A stretch of DNA of 64,000 nucleotides from Liolophura sinensis (taxonomy: Eukaryota > Mollusca > Polyplacophora > Chitonida > Chitonidae). Shown here piece after piece: positions 13,319 through 25,787 of this stretch (positions within the stretch are counted from its first letter, which is position 1; every line of letters starts with the position of its first letter). The notes under the pieces are model-generated. The model saw only the letters and a program-made list of their open reading frames with translations. It was not told where the DNA came from and made no database searches. The translations under genes and the position numbers were made by a program. The stretch covers positions 69,664,984-69,728,983 of the forward strand of contig NC_088300.1 of NCBI RefSeq assembly GCF_032854445.1, in the 5' to 3' direction.

Positions 13319-16300
13319 GTTAAAATGTACTTGTATTTACTCGTTTAAAAAAATACACATAGTTGCTTATGTGGAGGAGTTTAGAAAACCACTGTCTCAA
13401 AAGCTTCGCATTTATACTGTTCTCATTTTTAATTTGCTGGACCATTCTGTCATATAATATCTGCAAAATACGTTTTAATCAAACGCCGTTGTCTGGCCCA
13501 CGCTTTCCTCAGCTGCACACTGGCGTGCTGGTCGAGAAGCATTGCTCAGGAGCACGTTAGAGAGCTGACTGTAGACAAACCTCGATCTCGGCGCCCTGAT
13601 AAATGACTGGCTCATTTGGTTAGGCACGCAGGTGTAGACAGCTGCACGGGTGACGGTATGGGTGAATGGAGAACCGATGCCTTCCATCACAACACAGTAA
13701 TCCGGCCAGCTTTGATCGAGTTATCTACTTCGGAGCTACTATAAGAAATTGGTTGGCGGCCAAGAGCTGAGCATGTCAACTGCAGTGGCACCAGACACAC
13801 GCTACAAGAGCCCGGAAACCCAGCGACGAAGTTTTCTTGTAAACAAACGCTCAGGGCCACATGTCTTAAATACACACTCTTATGTCCATTTTTACTGTGC
13901 TTGGCAGCGAACACTTTTAGGTACTGCCTAAGGAGAAGATAAAACTTCGAATCGCCAGAGAATCTAAGTGCGTAGCCAAAATGCGATAAACCATAAAAGA
14001 ATTTATTTGAAAAAAAAAATTGAAATATACTGGACTAATAACGATGTGCAATGAGGTGGGAACGAAGCGACGTTTATGCACATTTATGGATTGACATAAA
14101 TACATAAAATACATGATTTACCTTTAAATAATGTTTTTAATATCCTGAAAAGAATTATTAGACTGAAATAAAATTTCATTTTTAGCTGGTCTTCCAGTGA
14201 TCGTTAAGTTAAATGGTATAATTTTACAATAATGTTCATGGAAAATCTAACCGTCACCAGTCATAGAATATCAATCAACATTACCAAAGGATTGCAATAG
14301 CCGAAAACGTCAACCATAGGCGCATAACAGATAAATGAACGATGTAACTGGCTAAAAGCTTAGAATAAAAGCATTTTTTGTTCCAAAGTCTGTAGCCAAT
14401 TCAGACTCTTTCTTTACCGTATTTCCTCCTTGAAGCATTTACACGACATGTTTTTCGTCGGTAGACTATTTAGTTACTGCAAATACATTTCACGCATAGA
14501 AGCCACCGTATGGGCATTTCACTTCTGACTTAATTGGAAATGAATCCAATGTTGTAATGGTTCAGCAATCGTTTCAATTCCGCTCGATATCCTCCTACCC
14601 ATGCGTTGTCAAACAGGCATTTCATCTTGTGAAGTAAAAGTGGAAGAGCCCTGCTCAATTCCAAACCTCACATACGATTCCCATAACGTGAAATAGATCC
14701 CACTGGGCTAGGCAACATCCATCGCAGTTTGGGTCGTCTGACTTTCATTGAACTCCACAGAAAACGTTCTTGGGAGCGGAACGTAAAAAACTAACGTTCT
14801 GAAGACACAGAAAAGAATTACACAACCTAAAATTGAAAAATAAATACATAGCTTGAGGAGCACAGCTCAGTTGCACTTTCGGTAAACGTGTTTGCCTTAT
14901 TGTGTGGTTATATTCCTTTGCATACTGCTTGACACCGGCTTGTAATCTGAAGGATTATTTCCAGTTGATCATATTTTGGAGGAGATTTCGGATATGCCGG
15001 CTCTCAATCTGCCACAACATTGTTTACCTCTGGAGGCAGCATGTCATTTTATCCCAAACTCCATTTATTCAAGTAGATTTGCAAACAGTCCATAGTGAAA
15101 AACAGACAAGAAACGTCGTTAAATCAATGTTTATCAGCAGAGCAGAGGATGGTGGTTTGACAGAAAAATCGAAGCAAAGCTGTTGCGAAATCTCGGTTGT
15201 GGTCTGCGCCAACTCTAAAGCTTAACCAAGACATAAGGTTTTATTTCATAGATTTTACAGGTCGCCCGACACAGCCGACGTCGGACTGAGGTTACAGTAC
15301 TGATTATGTACCGATACTTTATCATCTCGCCCTTCGGCTGTATTTGCCTTCTCATCCATGTTCAAATATTTGGACAGCACACCAACTCGAACAAGAGCCT
15401 TTATTCGCATGTTCCGGCTTACTCCGAATCATTCAATTTGCCATTTTGACTCGTTGTCGACCACACAATGACAATTTTACAAACCATGAGGAATATTACT
15501 TTGTTTGTAATGGTGATTCAATGACTTTAGTGCTAGTACAACCATATGCGGGTTGAAAACACTGACCTTAATACCTAAAACGTCCCATCATTCTTTAAAG
15601 CCATCAGCCTTCAGTCTTGCTGTAATTAATAAACAGGCTATGTCCATTCAATTTAGTGTTGTGCACACAAATGGGTTTAGGCAAAATTTTAAAAATTTTA
15701 ATGTAAGAGTTTTGACGCCAATAATACTTTAAATGCTGTCATCAGATCTGTAACTGTTTTACAAACTGCACATTGTTCCAGTTCTCGCAAATATACTGAA
15801 TTAGTCGATTTAAATAAATTCATTGAAATTTAAAATGTACCCCTATATTGCAATCTATATTTTGGGAGACGTTACCAGGCTCCACGATCACGAGGCAGTA
15901 AAAGTTTAATCTTAGCCTGACATAAGTCTCAGACACATTCGTGATCATGCGCCCAGGGGGGGAACACTGCCTATTCGGTGTTGTGGGAAATACAAGATAT
16001 AGTAGGACCGAGATTTTCAAGACTTCTAATGGACTTTTGTCAGCTTTTCGCCAGGAGATGTTATTGGAGGTTGCAATGACACATCTCACCTTAATACGAG
16101 TCTCTCCATATGACGAACAGATGATCAGATCGCTGCGAATCACTGGATCGGTAGTCTTTTCCCTCCGCCAGTTCCACTAAAGGATGTTTGCGAAGGGAAC
16201 AAATCCGAGTGTGACCGACAGAGTAAATCCTTCATCTTTAATGACGATTCGCTATTAACACAGACCAGGGTCGTATATGCATATACGGAAAAATTGCAGG

Positions 16301-19300
16301 ATTAATAATTGCCCTTCTGAGATTGGACAAATCGTGTGTTGTGGAATGCCGCAGACATATATATATATAGTATCATATATTCAATGCACTTTGACACAAA
16401 AAACGCTTATGTAATAAGAAACGGTGTAACTACCACATTGAGATTATTCTGAAACATATTCTGATTGGTTTGAACCATTGAAATTCTCGTCAATTAAAGG
16501 CCTTTGGTAACCCAACTATATTTTACTGTATATTTATACTTACATTACGGAATAAACTGGCGTTTATTTTTTTAATGGTGAAGAGGTACATGATTTGATT
16601 TTATTTTTCTTTTACTTTGTACACGTGTATGCAATTTGTAAGTAACATTTAGCCACAAATAACCCGCGTAAGTCTATAATTTGCTCAAAATGCCATAGCT
16701 TGTTCCCCTGGGATTTTGGAATCTCGTGACGTCAAGGTGGTCTTGGTATATTCGTCATCGACGTCATAAACACCGTTACACCTCTATGTACACATCGTGA
16801 CGTACTGAAAACAGAGGTAAGCGACTGGCATTTTTTCACGCAATGTTACACTGAACCCTCTTAAACGTTTAAATTAACTGTACTTAATGAATTAATCCCA
16901 CAAAAAAACTTCACAATCTAAATAAATAACAGAAAAACCCAGTTGACAATATCTCTTGAAAGCCATGCAGTTCAGACGTGCTGTTTAATTGTGCTATTTA
17001 TACCTGTTCTAGTATTTGTGTTGTAGTCATTAATTTTAGCGTAAAAGAGCCCTTAGATACTATGAGAAGATTGCGTAAACTACAAATATTATAAAGGTTA
17101 GCCTGTTATGGTTAAGCCGCAACCATGAACTATATACTTTCACCCAATAAAGAAACAGAACAACTGCTGTTCGTTGACGCCCAATAGGCATTTAGAATAT
17201 TAAACAGTTTTAGTGTTTCTTGGTTATTTCTATGTCGTCCATCCCCATCGTCGCTTTTATATTCTCTGTCAAAAGGCGACAATCTATGTTAGACTCCTTA
17301 AAGGCTTGGAATGGTATGGCTGTGAATTCGTATAGAAAGCTAGTAAAATTGTGCTGCTGACTGTAGAAATCTGTTCATTGGTGGAGTTGGATGACTTGAA
17401 TTAGAGTCAGGTGCATTCTGGAACATGTGTGAGTAGCTTTCTCACCCTAATTGGATTATCCGTGTTTACGGGTTATGAAAGATTGGCTTAGATTTGGGAA
17501 GTTCTCCCAGTGACGTCACAAGTGCAACAAGTGTGAACATGTCTGGGTGGCTTTGAACTCCTTCTCTAAAAATCCATAATTTATTACCTTGGGAGCCACA
17601 CCTCTATAACGAAATTTTATTCACCGTTAAGTGTTTCATGGGAAAGCCGAAGTACTTTATCTGCAATGATGTCATTTATTATTTAATTTGCGAATTACAA
17701 AATGCGATCAATCCTCTTAATTTAATGGTATGGCAAAACACGCTCCAATCATTTAAGTTAAGTGTTTAAATTGTCCTTGAGAATGTAGTTTAGCATCACA
17801 ACTCGCAGAAGATGCCATGTTTTGCTGAGATTCCAATAAAGGTTTCTTCGTCGTGGAAGTAGCCGTGAGGCAATTACTCTTAGTATCGAGGGTTTAACGG
17901 CGATAACGTAACATAAGGCAGCGCAGAATGCTACTTGGCGCTTAACGTTCTCTTGTTCAGTATGAATAATGCAATGATACTGTTCCAGATTGGCCAGCGT
18001 GACTTCTACACATAGGTAACAAATCATGTTTTGTGTAGGTAAGAAGTCGGCCAGTCATTGCAGTCTAAATGCTATTCTGTGTCATGGAATTCTGTTTGCC
18101 TTTTTTGGTAGATCTTGCTCAGCTCCAACATGGTCGTCCATAACTTATCTGTACAAATCGCAGGTCAACAATTGTTTAATCAGCTATAACAATTTATTCA
18201 GACAATGCCGAAATATTGAACGCAAATTATATATTTAAAACTACACAACAGATGCCTATTTGTTAACAACAGCACGGTAACAATATCGGGTTATCATATA
18301 ACTACATTTAAATAAGGCGTATACGGGTGTATACTTCTACCCCACCCAGAGTTTTATACAAGACACTCCCTGCTTGCTTGTACGCAAAACACTGCTAGCT
18401 TATGCAGTACAGAAATATTTAAATATTTAACGGTAAAAAGCCGTTAGGTAACACGGGTGACAGCCTGACGTCATTAAACACACATGCGGCTCTGTGACCT
18501 AGAGTACCACGAGACAAAGTAGTCATTATAGATTCGTACAAGTTTACCGGTATCCATAAGAACTTGTGAACTGAAAATGAATATTTTCAGCTAAACGTAA
18601 ATTGACATCAACATGCATTCCGCATACACATAGTCCTCTACCGCTCCCTGTCTCCCAGCTTCTCACACACACAAGTACCTCTCCACTCTGCTCATGCACC
18701 CTATTGTCGCCCATGTTGCACTCAATCTCGTCACGGAGGTATCGCATAGCTCCCGGTATAGGAGCCTTATCTCAACCGCAGACTCAACCACGCCGCTAGC
18801 TAGGGGAATCCATTACCGCTATGTCATTAAATTTTAGACCATCTTTTAACGCTGGTTAAAATGTACATTAGCTTGGTGTGAATTATCCAGTAACAAAAGT
18901 GGCATCAAACTTTGTCTCTTCAAAGAATCAGTTAAATCACATTTTATATTAACACCTTTTTGTACGATTTAAAATGATACTTTGCCATGGCCTTTGCCAT
19001 CGGTCTTTATTTTATAAGACGTATTATCATAGCATCAGCCTTCTTCGATATTAAATGTGAGCAGCCCTCTAGCACTTTCATGGACACTACTGACTACGTC
19101 TGCGAACAAGTCTCAAGTCCCAACAGATACAAGTGTAGATATATGTCTCTGACACACAGGTATATCTTACCTCTAGCTTGAACCTTTGTCTACCATTATA
19201 CGAAACTATTGTCCATCAGATGCATATATACCAGTGATGGGGCCGGTTGTGCATCACTGACGTTAACCTTGGTCTATCGTTAGTTGAGATGTTTCCTTAC

Positions 19301-20499
19301 AAAAGGCTCGTGTTCTCCATGCAAAGCCTATATTTATTCCCTGTCAATAGAGACGAAACCTTGCACAATTATTGACTCTTGATCACCGCAGCGGGAGTCG
19401 CAATGCGCCTCTAGTTACGAATGCGCCGGGACCTTAGAATCATAAATCAGATGATTCAATGCACTCCACATGGTCGCTAAGAACTCGCCCGCAACTGAAT
19501 GAGTACCCAGAGATTGAGTGCAACAAGGACGCGACAAATAATCTCTCTCATCGAGGCAGATAAATTCACACTCACGCAGAACTTAAAAGGTACAAAGTAA
19601 ACCACATTCTCTTTCATGCATTCGGTGCAACAATACAAACATTTATCCCTTCTAAAAGATCCCAAGGACTACTGGCTGCTAGGGTGCACGTTATTTACAG
19701 ATGTATAAGATCATACTGAATTAGAACCTGACAAACAATATCGGGCATACAACTAATAATACATACCACAAAGTCTCTTTACATGCACGGCATATTCGCC
19801 ATTGGGTTGTTTTCATAAACATTTTTGAATTAAGACATTTGGCAGATCAAGGGTTTTTTGTCCTACCCTAATGAGATAGCGCTAGACAGTTCCAATTCAC
19901 AAGGCCCAGTCCGACATCCCGCGCTAAAATGATGGCATTTAGGCTGGTGACAGTTTAAAAAGGAAGTCTATCGCTCCACGCTGTCCAAAAGGCCGTGAAG
20001 TACAAGACACGGTCTGTGGAGAAGACATCGTGACACCTAACATTTACCGTGAATAAGATTACTTCACACAAAAGGTTCAACTCTGGTCTCGACTCCCATT
20101 ATATTACTTTCAAACCATGCCAACACTTTACCGGAAATAAAAGATTGCCATCGAGAACAGTGTAGTTTTTTCTCACAACAATCAGTATAATATTATAATG
20201 ACGAGGGTTATATACAAAACACAGACACACCTCTAATTCCGCCTGTTTACAGTGTACCCAGTCCGACATCTGCTGACAGCGCTTTCTTCCACGAAGGCTA
20301 CTAACATTGAATTCGTGAACTTGAAGAAAATATAGTATATAAACAGACTTTCAATGAAATGTAATTGGCTCTGTTTTGACGTCTCGATCGAGGAGACGAG
20401 AAGGCAATTCATGACAGTCATAGTCAAATTTTTCAGAGGCCGATTCCTCTGTCACGAGTAAAGACGAACACTGATTATAATTATCTGGGTAAAGGATAT
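13319..20499. other. Long intergenic stretch without a recognised gene
   Basis: About 7 kb of mostly unique AT-rich DNA. The longest open frames (14902-15225 plus, 107 codons; 15820-16143 minus, 107 codons) have no domain, signal or codon bias. Small items: a short (AT)n near 16360, perfect TGACGTCA octamers at 16727, 17511 and 18466, and the ACAGGTCGCCCG segment at about 15260. No array or SINE was recognised. Regulatory DNA for the receptor could lie here, but nothing specific supports it. Confidence 0.4.
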
Positions 20500-21421
20500 A
20501 TTAATACAATGGTACATATGGTGTCTGGCACAAATCACGATTCATGCCCGTAATATTCTGACCACTCGGGTCGAGGCCACCGCAATTATCATGCAAACAT
20601 AATCTGCTGGCACCTGCCTCGCCATATCCATCCGTGCCGAAATACAGCACACAAAGTTACACCAGGCCCTGCGAAGGAAAAATTCATCTGCTGAAATGGT
20701 TACTCGATCTCCTTCCAACGCTGGCTAACCGGTTAAATGTCAGATGTGTTCAGCAGTAGCAACGAGGGGAATGTATCGGCATCAGGCCCGGTGTACACTT
20801 GACGGAGAGACGAGGCCAGAGCAACGGACAATCGGTCTCTGTAAACACACATTTGGAGGCGCGAGACCTTAGCATAGGACATTCCGTCGTCACGAACCCA
20901 CAGTGGGAGGCGAGTCAAGATCAATGAGCGTCCCATTACCACGTTATCTCGTAATTCATCACAAGCTTTTTTTGTTAACCCGTGGTACCTTGGCCACAGT
21001 GCGAAACAAAAACACCAAGTGCCCAGGTAAACCCCAAGTAAGAAGTGACTTGTATACTGAGGCTGTCCAATACATATGTGCATTGGTGCCATCGTGCCAC
21101 CCGAAGGCTAGTTCCCGCCAGCTGAGACCGACATCACTTTCGTTTTATAAAACCAAATAAGAACACTTACTATTTTTCCCGTGAGTCCATAGGAAATCAA
21201 AGCCATTCGGAAGTTTTGTGACAGTTCAACTGCATAACTCTGGGATGGGCGTGTGAAGTAAGGCCGACACCATGGCCCTCCGCCGTGGTTGTTCAAACAA
21301 AGTTCACATTTAACATTTCCTCCAATACTTAGTATAAATACCACTGAAAATGTGTCATATGAACGGCTTTCCGATCCAAGCCGGAAATGTTATTTGGTCA
21401 CTCTTGTCAGCAGTAAGTGTT
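20500..21421 (-). other. 3' flank / probable 3' UTR of the receptor gene
   Basis: This is the DNA immediately downstream of the receptor stop codon. It is closer to balanced composition than the surrounding intergenic DNA, and its short open frames have no recognisable domain. I did not find a convincing AATAAA within the first 900 nt on the minus strand, so the end of the transcript is not placed. Confidence 0.25.
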
Positions 21422-22624
21422 TTAAGAGTCACTGTTTCTGTCTTCCTCGTCTATCTTCAGATGAACCTTCTCTGAATCAGCTTGAAAGTAGGCTTTTGTA
21501 GTTTTCACGTTATCGTTGCCATTCTTTTCCTTCTGCGGCGACTTGTTCACCACGGACTGCTGAGTTTCCACATTAGTATACTGGGTGTAGCTCCCGTTCA
21601 CGTTGGACTCGCGCCCACGGGGAAACAGGAATGGTAAGATTTGTTTGAATTCTTTCTTGAAATTGTCATTCATCCAGGCGTACAAAAATGGATTGTAAAT
21701 GATGGAGCTCATGGCGATGACATGCGCAGTAAAGAAGAAAAGTGTGTAGTAGTACCACTTGACGACGGCGTCCTGGTAATCCGTGACCAATAGTACAATG
21801 TTCAGCGGTAACCAGCAGCACATGAAGATGGCTACCATGGCAATCAACATCTTGTTAGTGCGACGTTTTCTCTTAATTTCCATTTCATCCTTTTCGCGCG
21901 ATTTTGAGCCGCTTCCAATCTTAGCCCTTGATCGTTTCCTCAGCACACGTGACACTTTCGAATAACAGAATGTGATGATGCAGCAAGGCACGATGTACTG
22001 AAGAACCAAGCTGGTGACAGTGAAGAATTGACGCGACTGGCGTCGTGGCCAGCGCTCCCGACAATATGCTTCGTGATTGTCGTTGGTATCCACCACTTGG
22101 TAAATTCCCAGTGGTAAAGATATGGAAATGGATATAATCCAGACTGCCACAATCAGCATCAAACATACAAGCAGTTTCATCCTCGGCTTGAAAGGGTAAA
22201 CAATGACAAAATAGCGATCAATGGCGATGGCCGTGGAAGTCAGTGTCGATACGTATACACTTATGCACTGAATCATGGGAACGATGTGGCACAATGTTTC
22301 ACCAAAATTCCACGCACCCATGAAGTACGCAAGCGGAGTAAAAGGCACCGATAACAGACTCATTAAAATGTCCGATGCCGCAAGATTAGTGATGAATATA
22401 TTGGTAATTGTCTGCATGGATTTGTTCCTTAACACAACATACACCACCAGCGAGTTGCCCGTTACACCCAGCAAGAAAATGATACAGTACAGAAATATGT
22501 ATATTCCCTTCAATGACGGGATTTCTTGCATAATCTCTGGCGTAGCCGTGAAATTATCCGTTGAGTTAGTATAAACAGCGGTGTTGTTAGAAACCGTGGG
22601 GTACGATCCTGGGGCAGTTCCCAT
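21422..22624 (-). CDS. NPY/NPF-type neuropeptide G protein-coupled receptor (class A, rhodopsin-like)
   Basis: An intact 400-residue, single-exon reading frame for a seven-transmembrane receptor, expected at the plasma membrane binding a neuropeptide and signalling through G proteins. Seen directly: an extracellular N-terminus with three N-glycosylation sequons (N13, N20, N24); GN at 56-57 in TM1; LAASD with D85 in TM2; C112 and C188 for the TM3-ECL2 disulfide; DRY at 136-138; W162 in TM4; P213 in TM5; a basic third loop (about 224-257); CWLP at 270-273 in TM6; and NPFLY at 311-315 in TM7, followed by an amphipathic NDNFKKEFKQ helix. The combination of VYPFKPRM after DRY, CRERWP in ECL2, HVIAMSS before NPFLY and NDNFKKEF is typical of the NPY/NPF, sNPF and PrRP receptor group. 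Which ligand class applies cannot be settled here. The start ATG has a strong context (A at -3, G at +4). The stop is TAA. The C-terminal tail is hydrophilic with no palmitoylation-type cysteine. No frameshift or missing core residue is seen. Confidence 0.95.
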   Translation of the reverse strand: MGTAPGSYPTVSNNTAVYTNSTDNFTATPEIMQEIPSLKGIYIFLYCIIFLLGVTGNSLVVYVVLRNKSMQTITNIFITNLAASDILMSLLSVPFTPLAYFMGAWNFGETLCHIVPMIQCISVYVSTLTSTAIAIDRYFVIVYPFKPRMKLLVCLMLIVAVWIISISISLPLGIYQVVDTNDNHEAYCRERWPRRQSRQFFTVTSLVLQYIVPCCIITFCYSKVSRVLRKRSRAKIGSGSKSREKDEMEIKRKRRTNKMLIAMVAIFMCCWLPLNIVLLVTDYQDAVVKWYYYTLFFFTAHVIAMSSIIYNPFLYAWMNDNFKKEFKQILPFLFPRGRESNVNGSYTQYTNVETQQSVVNKSPQKEKNGNDNVKTTKAYFQADSEKVHLKIDEEDRNSDS

Positions 22625-22786
22625 CTTGTTCGTCTCCAGGACTGACTGTGGAAGGCTGGTAGAATTCGGCTGATCTAGCGCGATAACGCTGCAGAAGACG
22701 GCGGCTGTCTGAGGCGGCCCTTACCTATTCTCGCGGCAAAGCCTATACGGCCATTCGCTGAATCCACCAGTCTTCAACATGGCGAT
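22625..22786 (-). other. Predicted 5' UTR part of the receptor exon
   Basis: On the minus strand this 162-nt leader begins directly after a textbook 3' splice site (TTTCTTTTCAG, AG at 22788-22787) and runs to the receptor ATG. It contains one upstream AUG (22780-22778). It also contains GTAAGG at about 22723, which resembles a 5' splice site, but the distances to the next usable AGs (about 36 and 75 nt) are short for an intron. Inference: this is the 5' end of the coding exon of a transcript with at least one upstream exon. Confidence 0.55.
22721..22780 (-). other. Upstream ORF in the receptor leader, in frame with the receptor
   Basis: ATG at 22780-22778 opens a 19-codon frame (begins MLKTGGFSEW) ending at TAA 22723-22721. 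The ATG lies exactly 156 nt (52 codons) 5' of the receptor ATG. After that TAA the same frame stays open through to the receptor start, so one stop codon alone separates the two. The TAA sits inside the GTAAGG donor-like motif. A uORF of this kind would normally lower translation of the main frame; whether it is translated is unknown. Confidence 0.45.
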
Positions 22787-23066
22787 CTGAAAAGAAACAG
22801 TATTGTTTTAGATCCGTCTAAATACAAAGTGAGGCCAACTTGAACGCAACGCAAATCAAACATTATTTTTTTTAAATAAACATGCAGGTAAGGTGATATC
22901 ACGGAGGAAATATGAGATCGATGTTTCCATGGAAACCAGAGAAGACAATCAAAGTGTAGCAGCTCAGGGTTGTGATGTCTCCGAAAGCGCACATCTTCAT
23001 CGACGATTCCCGCCATCTTGTCTCTGAGATTCCTGCGCGGATTTTATCTCCACCGTCCAATCTCAC
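22787..23066 (-). other. Predicted 5' UTR intron of the receptor gene
   Basis: On the minus strand, GAG|GTGAGA gives a good 5' splice site at 23066, and TTTCTTTTCAG gives a very good 3' splice site ending at 22787. The resulting intron is 280 nt, a normal small invertebrate size. Alternative model: transcription starts inside this stretch, near the YY1-like motif at 23007-23020, and only the 3' site or no splice at all is used. No transcript data are available to choose. Confidence 0.4.
23007..23020 (-). promoter_or_regulatory. YY1-like element
   Basis: The minus strand reads CAAGATGGCGGGAA, matching the extended YY1 core (AAGATGGCGG), which in animal promoters commonly lies just downstream of the transcription start. 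It sits about 390 bp 5' of the receptor ATG in the same orientation as the gene. If functional, it would place a transcription start near 23030, in conflict with the upstream-exon model. Confidence 0.3.
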
Positions 23067-23290
23067 CTCTGCGCAGGAATTCAGCTAAAACCAGATTCCC
23101 AAAGAGTCTGGTGTGGTGTAAACAGGGACGAACAGATAATACACAAAACTAAAATCCGACGACCAGTTTAACCAGCAACAGTTCATCTCGTGTAGACATT
23201 AGGGAACGGGAAGACGAAATGAGCGACACCGACTCTAGCAGGCCAGCGATGCTCTCGTTAATCGATAGCGAGGCCGAGTCTTCCCTGTTA
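23067..23290 (-). promoter_or_regulatory. Possible 5' noncoding exon and promoter region of the receptor gene
   Basis: This stretch is less AT-rich than its flanks, lies immediately 5' of the predicted donor at 23066, and has no TATA box at a convincing position. With the adjoining DNA it carries the 10-bp inverted repeat ATTCCTGCGC / GCGCAGGAAT (23029-23038 and 23071-23080), whose TGCGC cores resemble NRF1 half-sites. The start of transcription cannot be read from sequence alone. Confidence 0.25.
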
Positions 23291-24527
23291 GACATACTAA
23301 CGGCCACATGACAATGAAATCTGACCCATATGCGAGTACAGAAATGTCTTGTAATTTCACTGCAATAAGAACGATAAACAAACCATGGTTAAATCTAGTT
23401 TCGATTAACTTTAGAAATCAGCACACAACTCTTTCCGTACTAATTTTCCTTCAGTAACAATATCCTTTTTTTTCATTGCTGTCAATCGCCTAACCTTATA
23501 TCAAAAAGCCAAAGAAAGCAATGACCACGAAAACATGAATGACTTCTATTACATTTTGCCTAATGCTTTTCAGCGTAATAAAATCCATTGCTTATTTATC
23601 ACCAGCTTGCGCCAGTGGGCCGAAATGTTAAGCTGATCAACAGTATCATCACCGTATTTTTTGTTTTGGGTTCCTAAAAGAGCAAATACTATCGGGTTAT
23701 AATTCCATCGTCGAAATTTCATCCTCTTGTGAATAAAATGAGTAAAAATGTAATGAAATATGCGCATCTCTATGTACCATTAAACCGACAAAGACATTTC
23801 GCACACAAGGGTGAATTACTCGGATCATAGGCAGCAAACAAGCTGTTTTTTTCTTTAAACATAAAAAATGGGCTAAATGCTGTGCATACTTCAAGACTGG
23901 TGGACTAAATGTGAGCAATCTGTTAAATATGAAAGTATATTGACATTTACAGACTCCCGGGAGTACGTAGTCAAGAAGCCATTTTGATTCAATATAACGC
24001 AGGCATTTCACAAAGCAAAACTCTTTTAGCACCCGGTTTTAACGGCATTTGTTCACTATGAAAATAAATGCCCTTTTTAGGTGTTAACGTTAGGCAGGTA
24101 TACTACCATGGCGTATCACCGAGATAGCGGGTACTTGAGGAAGAGTGTTTTAATGCGTTCTGTTTTCTTCTTGTTTTTTCCATAACATTTATTTAAAAAG
24201 TCACCACTGTCGTTGTCTTTTCAACATATATCTCCAGTAACAATCTAAAAACTCCACATGGATGCATATAGTATGTATAGTGGCCTAAAGCTATATTACC
24301 AGAGCCCTTGATATCACAAATTAAAGGATCGATACTGGATAGAGTAATGGAAAACACCCTCCTTAATATAATTGCACTAAATATTGTTGGGCTAAAACGC
24401 AGGCTCTTTCGCAGTAATTATGCTCAGCAGCATTCGCCAGCAGTATAGTGTCACAGTAATTGCATTATTAATTAAATGATTATGTTAATCATTTATTTAT
24501 TTGTTGGTTTTTTTCTTCTTTGTTTGT
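23291..24527. other. Intergenic, nothing recognised
   Basis: AT-rich DNA upstream of the receptor gene. The 111-codon frame at 23697-24032 (minus) has no features. Confidence 0.4.
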
Positions 24528-24551
24528 TTCATTGATATTTATATCAATGAA
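24528..24551. other. 24-bp palindrome
   Basis: TTCATTGATAT, two T bases, then ATATCAATGAA: 11-bp perfect arms with a 2-nt centre. It sits in a T-rich, ATTTATTT-containing stretch. It may be a cruciform-prone chance palindrome or a dimeric binding site. Confidence 0.6.
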
Positions 24552-25687
24552 TACTATATTTATTTGGTGTTCTTAGGCTTACATATGTTAATTTCATTTT
24601 AAATTAGTGACCCACTGCGTTGAAGATGCATATCACCGAAAGGTTATTTTAGAAGGGCATATTTGGAGGGACGTATTGTCGCACTCATTTGGCTGGCCTA
24701 TCGTTGCTTATAGAATGTCCTAGTCCTTTCGCACGACTCTTTGCCGCACGAGCTCTTCGAAGGATTGCCTAAAATCGGTTTTAACATTCCCGTGAAATAA
24801 TCTGAGAATTTTAACGATAAAAATTTTAGCCTATGAAATACAGGTGAATATTCTCTTATCAGTTTTGATGCTTCGTGAAACTTTTTATCACTACTCTTAA
24901 CTTTCGATCGGATATGTAACTGCACAATTTAACTGAGGGAATAACGCATCGGGATACTAGGTCTAATATCTATGAAAAGTGTCAGACAAATGTGGCATTT
25001 GTGATGTTCCTTCTGGCGACACGGCCTTTTCATATGGCAGACAGCGTTTTGTGTGCACAACTGGACTGCTTTTCCCGGCATCAGTCACTCTTGGTGGGTA
25101 ACTATACAACTCGTTTCTTGCCATTACATATCATACCCCCAGCGGAGACCTTTTATCTAAAATCAATAAAAAGAATAGAACTTTGGCCTCTGTAGAGAGT
25201 AATAGCCTGTCGTGCATAAACCCGTGTAAATCTGGTCAGATGAATGACCAATTCATTCTATGGAAATAAATTATGGGACAGTTATTGCACTTCCGGTCCT
25301 ACTGCGGTGTCCAGTGCGGAAGCCTAGTTCCTACATAATTACGACAAGGAATTAACATTCTTCTACAAACAATGGACTCAAAATCATAAAAGCCACACTA
25401 AGAATGCGAAAAATATCAATCACGTCAAACTACCGGATTTTACCACGGACGAAACGTCGTGGTACAGTTTGGACAGGTTTGAAAATCTGTTCAACATGAA
25501 GAGAGTCTTAAAACATGTTTGGCGTCAAAGCAGGACAATGCCTACAGAAATGTCATGGATGCATTAGTGAACAATAGGTCCGCTTGACAATGCAAATATA
25601 TACAGGAGCTCAAGGATGATTTATTTAGTCATTAAACTAGTCATTTACTCGGGATTTTCAGATCACTCACGAAAACCACGGTTAGCA
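24552..25687. other. Intergenic, nothing recognised
   Basis: No array, retroposon or coding signature seen on either strand. Confidence 0.4.
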
Positions 25688-25787
25688 TGTTTTGTGGTTA
25701 CCGCTTAAAAAATTTCAGCACAAGGCGAACTATACCAGTTTTGTGGATGCCGCTTAAATGGTTTCAATACAAGGCGAACTAAACCAC
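25688..25787. repeat. 49-bp tandem duplication
   Basis: TTTTGTGG, then CCGCTTAAA, TTTCA and ACAAGGCGAACTA occur twice, 49 bp apart (25691 and 25740), with a handful of substitutions between copies. Confidence 0.75.

Noticed and set aside
14902-15225. 107-codon open frame
   Set aside because: No recognisable motif, no codon bias and no splice or start context to support it.
21783-22574. Short frames on both strands inside the receptor region
   Set aside because: Shadows of the receptor coding sequence in other frames.
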